This document shows, piece after piece, positions 62,155-64,000 of a DNA stretch of 64,000 bases. The position numbers were made by a program, and so were the translations under genes. The stretch lies in NCBI GenBank assembly GCA_965240325.2, contig OZ251222.1, forward strand, positions 1,612,001-1,676,000, given 5' to 3'. Position 1 is the stretch's first letter, and each line of letters opens with the position of its first letter. The notes beneath the pieces are model-generated. The model had not been told where the DNA came from, did not search any database, and saw only the letters and a program-made list of their open reading frames with translations. Source of the stretch: Rebecca billardiae RCC1528 (lineage: Eukaryota > Haptophyta).

Positions 62155-64000
62155 TCACCGCGACGAGGTTGCCTTGCCCTTGGACCGCTGCTTGAACGAC
62201 GATGCGGGGGTGCGCTGATGCTGGCGGAAGGATCCCGCGGGCGTCTCATCGACGACCACCTGGGCTGCGCGCATCGAGAACTCCTGGAGCGCGTGCTCCT
62301 CCATCCTGCGCTGCAGCGCGGGCAGCACAGCCGCGAGGAAGACGCGCTGAAGCCACTCGTCCAGCCTCACCTCGAACGGCCGCCCGTCGGGGGCCGGGCC
62401 GCTCGGCACGGCGCTGCTGGCGCTGGCGCTCTTCTTTGCCGCCATGCCGGCGCGAAAGCGCTTCAGCGCGGCGAGCGGCGCGTCCTCGTCGGCCGGGTCC
62501 GGCTCCACCGGCGCGCCGCCCTCGTGCGCGTCCTGCCCGAGCCCGGCGAGCGTGGCCGTGTACCGCTCGAGCACCGATGTTGTCCCCGCCTGCCGGCCGA
62601 GTGGCTTCCCCGGCCTCGGCTTGGGCGGCCCGCTCGTGTGCAGCTCGCACAGCCGCGCGACGAACTCGGCGTACTCGTGGTAGGTGAGCTCGAACGCGAC
62701 CATGTCGTCGAGGTCGTTCACGGGCTCCTGGTCGGCGCGCGTCTGCGTGAAGAGCGTCAGCACGTGCTGCGCGCTCAGCTGGCCGGGCGCGCCGCCCACC
62801 AGCCCGCCGTCTCGCGCGATCACGAGTAGGTCGACTGCGCGGATGTGCGAGACGGGCTGCCGGCTGACGGCGAATGCGCTCTTGCCCGCGGAGGAGTAGC
62901 CGCCGAAGACGAGGCGCAGCTCCGCGCCCCAGCGCGAGAGGATCGCGCGCGCCGCGGGCGTGAGCGTCGCGTGCAAGAATGGGTCCTCGGCCTTTGCGTG
63001 CAGCGGCAGGTTGGGTCCGAGCAGGGTGATGAGCATCTGCTCGAACGCGTCGGCGAGCGTGAGGTTGGCCGAGCGACCGCCGCCGCCGCGCTGCGCGTGC
63101 TTGTGCGCCGCGACGCGGATCAGCGCGCCGATGAAGTCGGGGATCGAGAGCAGCTCCTCCGCGGCGACGACGCCCTCGCCGTCATCTGCGCCGCCGCCCT
63201 CGGCCGAGCCAGGCTTTGCCAGCGTGCGCTGCCGCACTGTCTCGAGGAACGCCTTTTCGACCGTGAGCTGCGTCACGGCGGGCGGGTGCACGATCTGGCA
63301 CGAGAGGCAGAGCTGCGTGAACGCGTGCAGGCTCGCGCCCATCGCGATCGGCGGGCGCGTCGCGTCGGCCGACTGCGGCCGGTACCTGGCCCACCCCGCC
63401 GTGCGCGAGCGCGCGACCGCGACCAGCGTCTGCTGGAACACCTCGACGACCGGCGCGGACGGCACCATGTGCACCACGTCTGAGAAGATGAAGATGGACG
63501 GCGCCTGCTTCGCCGCGCGGAACGCGAAGACGCGCGCCGACTCCTCCGACGACATGGCGAGCAGCAGCGCGACCGCGTCGTACGGCTTAATCGTGCCGTC
63601 GAGCCTGCGCTCAATCTGGAAGGATTCGCTCAGCTTGTCGAAGCCGCGCCGCTCGAACTCCGCCTCCACCACCCCGCAGAACTTGCTGCGGCCGCGGCGC
63701 GCGGCGGCGCGGGCAGGGCGGCGGCGGCGGCAGCACAGCGCCGCGGTGCGCGCGGGGGCAGGGTGAGCACGCGCGCGTAAAGCGTCTCGTCGGGTGCGCG
63801 TCCCCACGGTGGGGGCGACGCGCGCGCGCCCGCGGCGCGGCGCAGGCACGCGGCATGGCACGCGCACGCGCGGCGCAGCTGCGCGGCGCTCGCGAGCACA
63901 CGCACACAAAGAACCACTTCTTGTCGCAGTTCGGGATCTCGCCGCGGCACACGCGCTTCCACAGCCCGATCAGCCCCTGCTCCTGCCCCGTGCGGATGTA
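62155..64000 (-). CDS. Nucleoside-hydrolase-like multidomain protein (copy B), 5' part beyond window
   Basis: Inverted paralogue of the preceding gene. Visible exons are 64000-63906 (running off the edge) and 63685-62155, joined in phase 2 across a 220-bp intron. The first visible exon (YIRTGQEQGLIGLWKRVCRG then EIPNCDKKWFF) is nearly identical to copy A, and the splice position is conserved. The following exon has KFCGVVEAEFERRGFDKLSE, KPYDAVALLLAMSSEESARV, CQIVHPPAVTQLTVEKAFLE, AKAEDPFLHATLTPAARAIL and FTQTRADQEPVNDLDDM. Copy B lacks the second and third introns of copy A at the corresponding sites (the sequence runs straight through LCLSCQIVHPP and PLHAKAEDPFLH). It is an intron-poor derivative or the state before intron gain. 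Function as for copy A, unknown. Confidence 0.85.

Noticed and set aside
1-64000. tRNA and rRNA genes
   Set aside because: No T-loop/acceptor combination such as a GGTTCGAATCC box with a matching cloverleaf, and no rRNA-like conserved stretch, was found by reading. A tRNAscan or covariance search could still find an unusual one.

Overview
The window is nuclear DNA of a GC-rich, intron-bearing microalga. The evidence is a red-lineage (fucoxanthin-type) light-harvesting protein at the left edge, spliceosomal introns throughout, a cilium/centriole gene (WDR90/POC16), a single-domain voltage-gated channel of the EukCat type, and extensin-like Ser-Pro3 domains. This fits a flagellated haptophyte or a related chlorophyll-c alga; the species cannot be read from the sequence. 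Introns are short (91-220 bp) and nearly all start GTGCG, which let most exon joins be set by splice sites, phase and protein continuity together.

Layout. 1-762 (-): light-harvesting protein, cut by the edge. 1083-7813 (+): WDR90-like, 4 exons. 8212-8474: a foldback element. 9447-10021 (+): C-type lectin domain. 10582-24214 (-): a giant polycystin-1-like membrane protein with plant-type LRRs (one 72-nt exon per repeat), about 1,400 residues of Ser-Pro3, IPT, REJ and GPS modules and five transmembrane segments. 24215-27230: no firm gene, two minisatellites. 27231-28214 (-): low-complexity protein. 28390-30333 (+): Golgi-type glycosyltransferase-like protein. 30597-33762 (-): repetitive coiled-coil protein. 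35217-36305 (+): 2-oxoglutarate/Fe(II) oxygenase. 36921-38615 (-): S-adenosylmethionine decarboxylase. 39135-40374 (+): sulfotransferase. 40467-41573 (-): old yellow enzyme. 41673-42488 (+): PlsC acyltransferase. 42489-45611: mostly non-coding. 45612-46931 (+): SLC35B-type nucleotide-sugar transporter. 47399-48205 (+): coiled-coil protein. 48206-50667: mostly non-coding. 50668-52807 (-): voltage-gated cation channel, 6 exons. 53227-54726 (+): membrane-anchored papain-like protease. 55201-56694 (-): F-box/RCC1 protein. 56781-61988 (+) and 62155 to the right edge (-): tail-to-tail paralogues with a nucleoside-hydrolase-like domain.

There are no operons; genes are independent and often divergent or convergent with short gaps. 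A loose theme is surface and ciliary biology: WDR90, the polycystin-1-like receptor, the lectin, the channel, and Golgi functions (glycosyltransferase-like protein, sulfotransferase, SLC35 transporter). This link is inference from gene content only. No tRNA, rRNA, CRISPR array or intact transposon was recognised.
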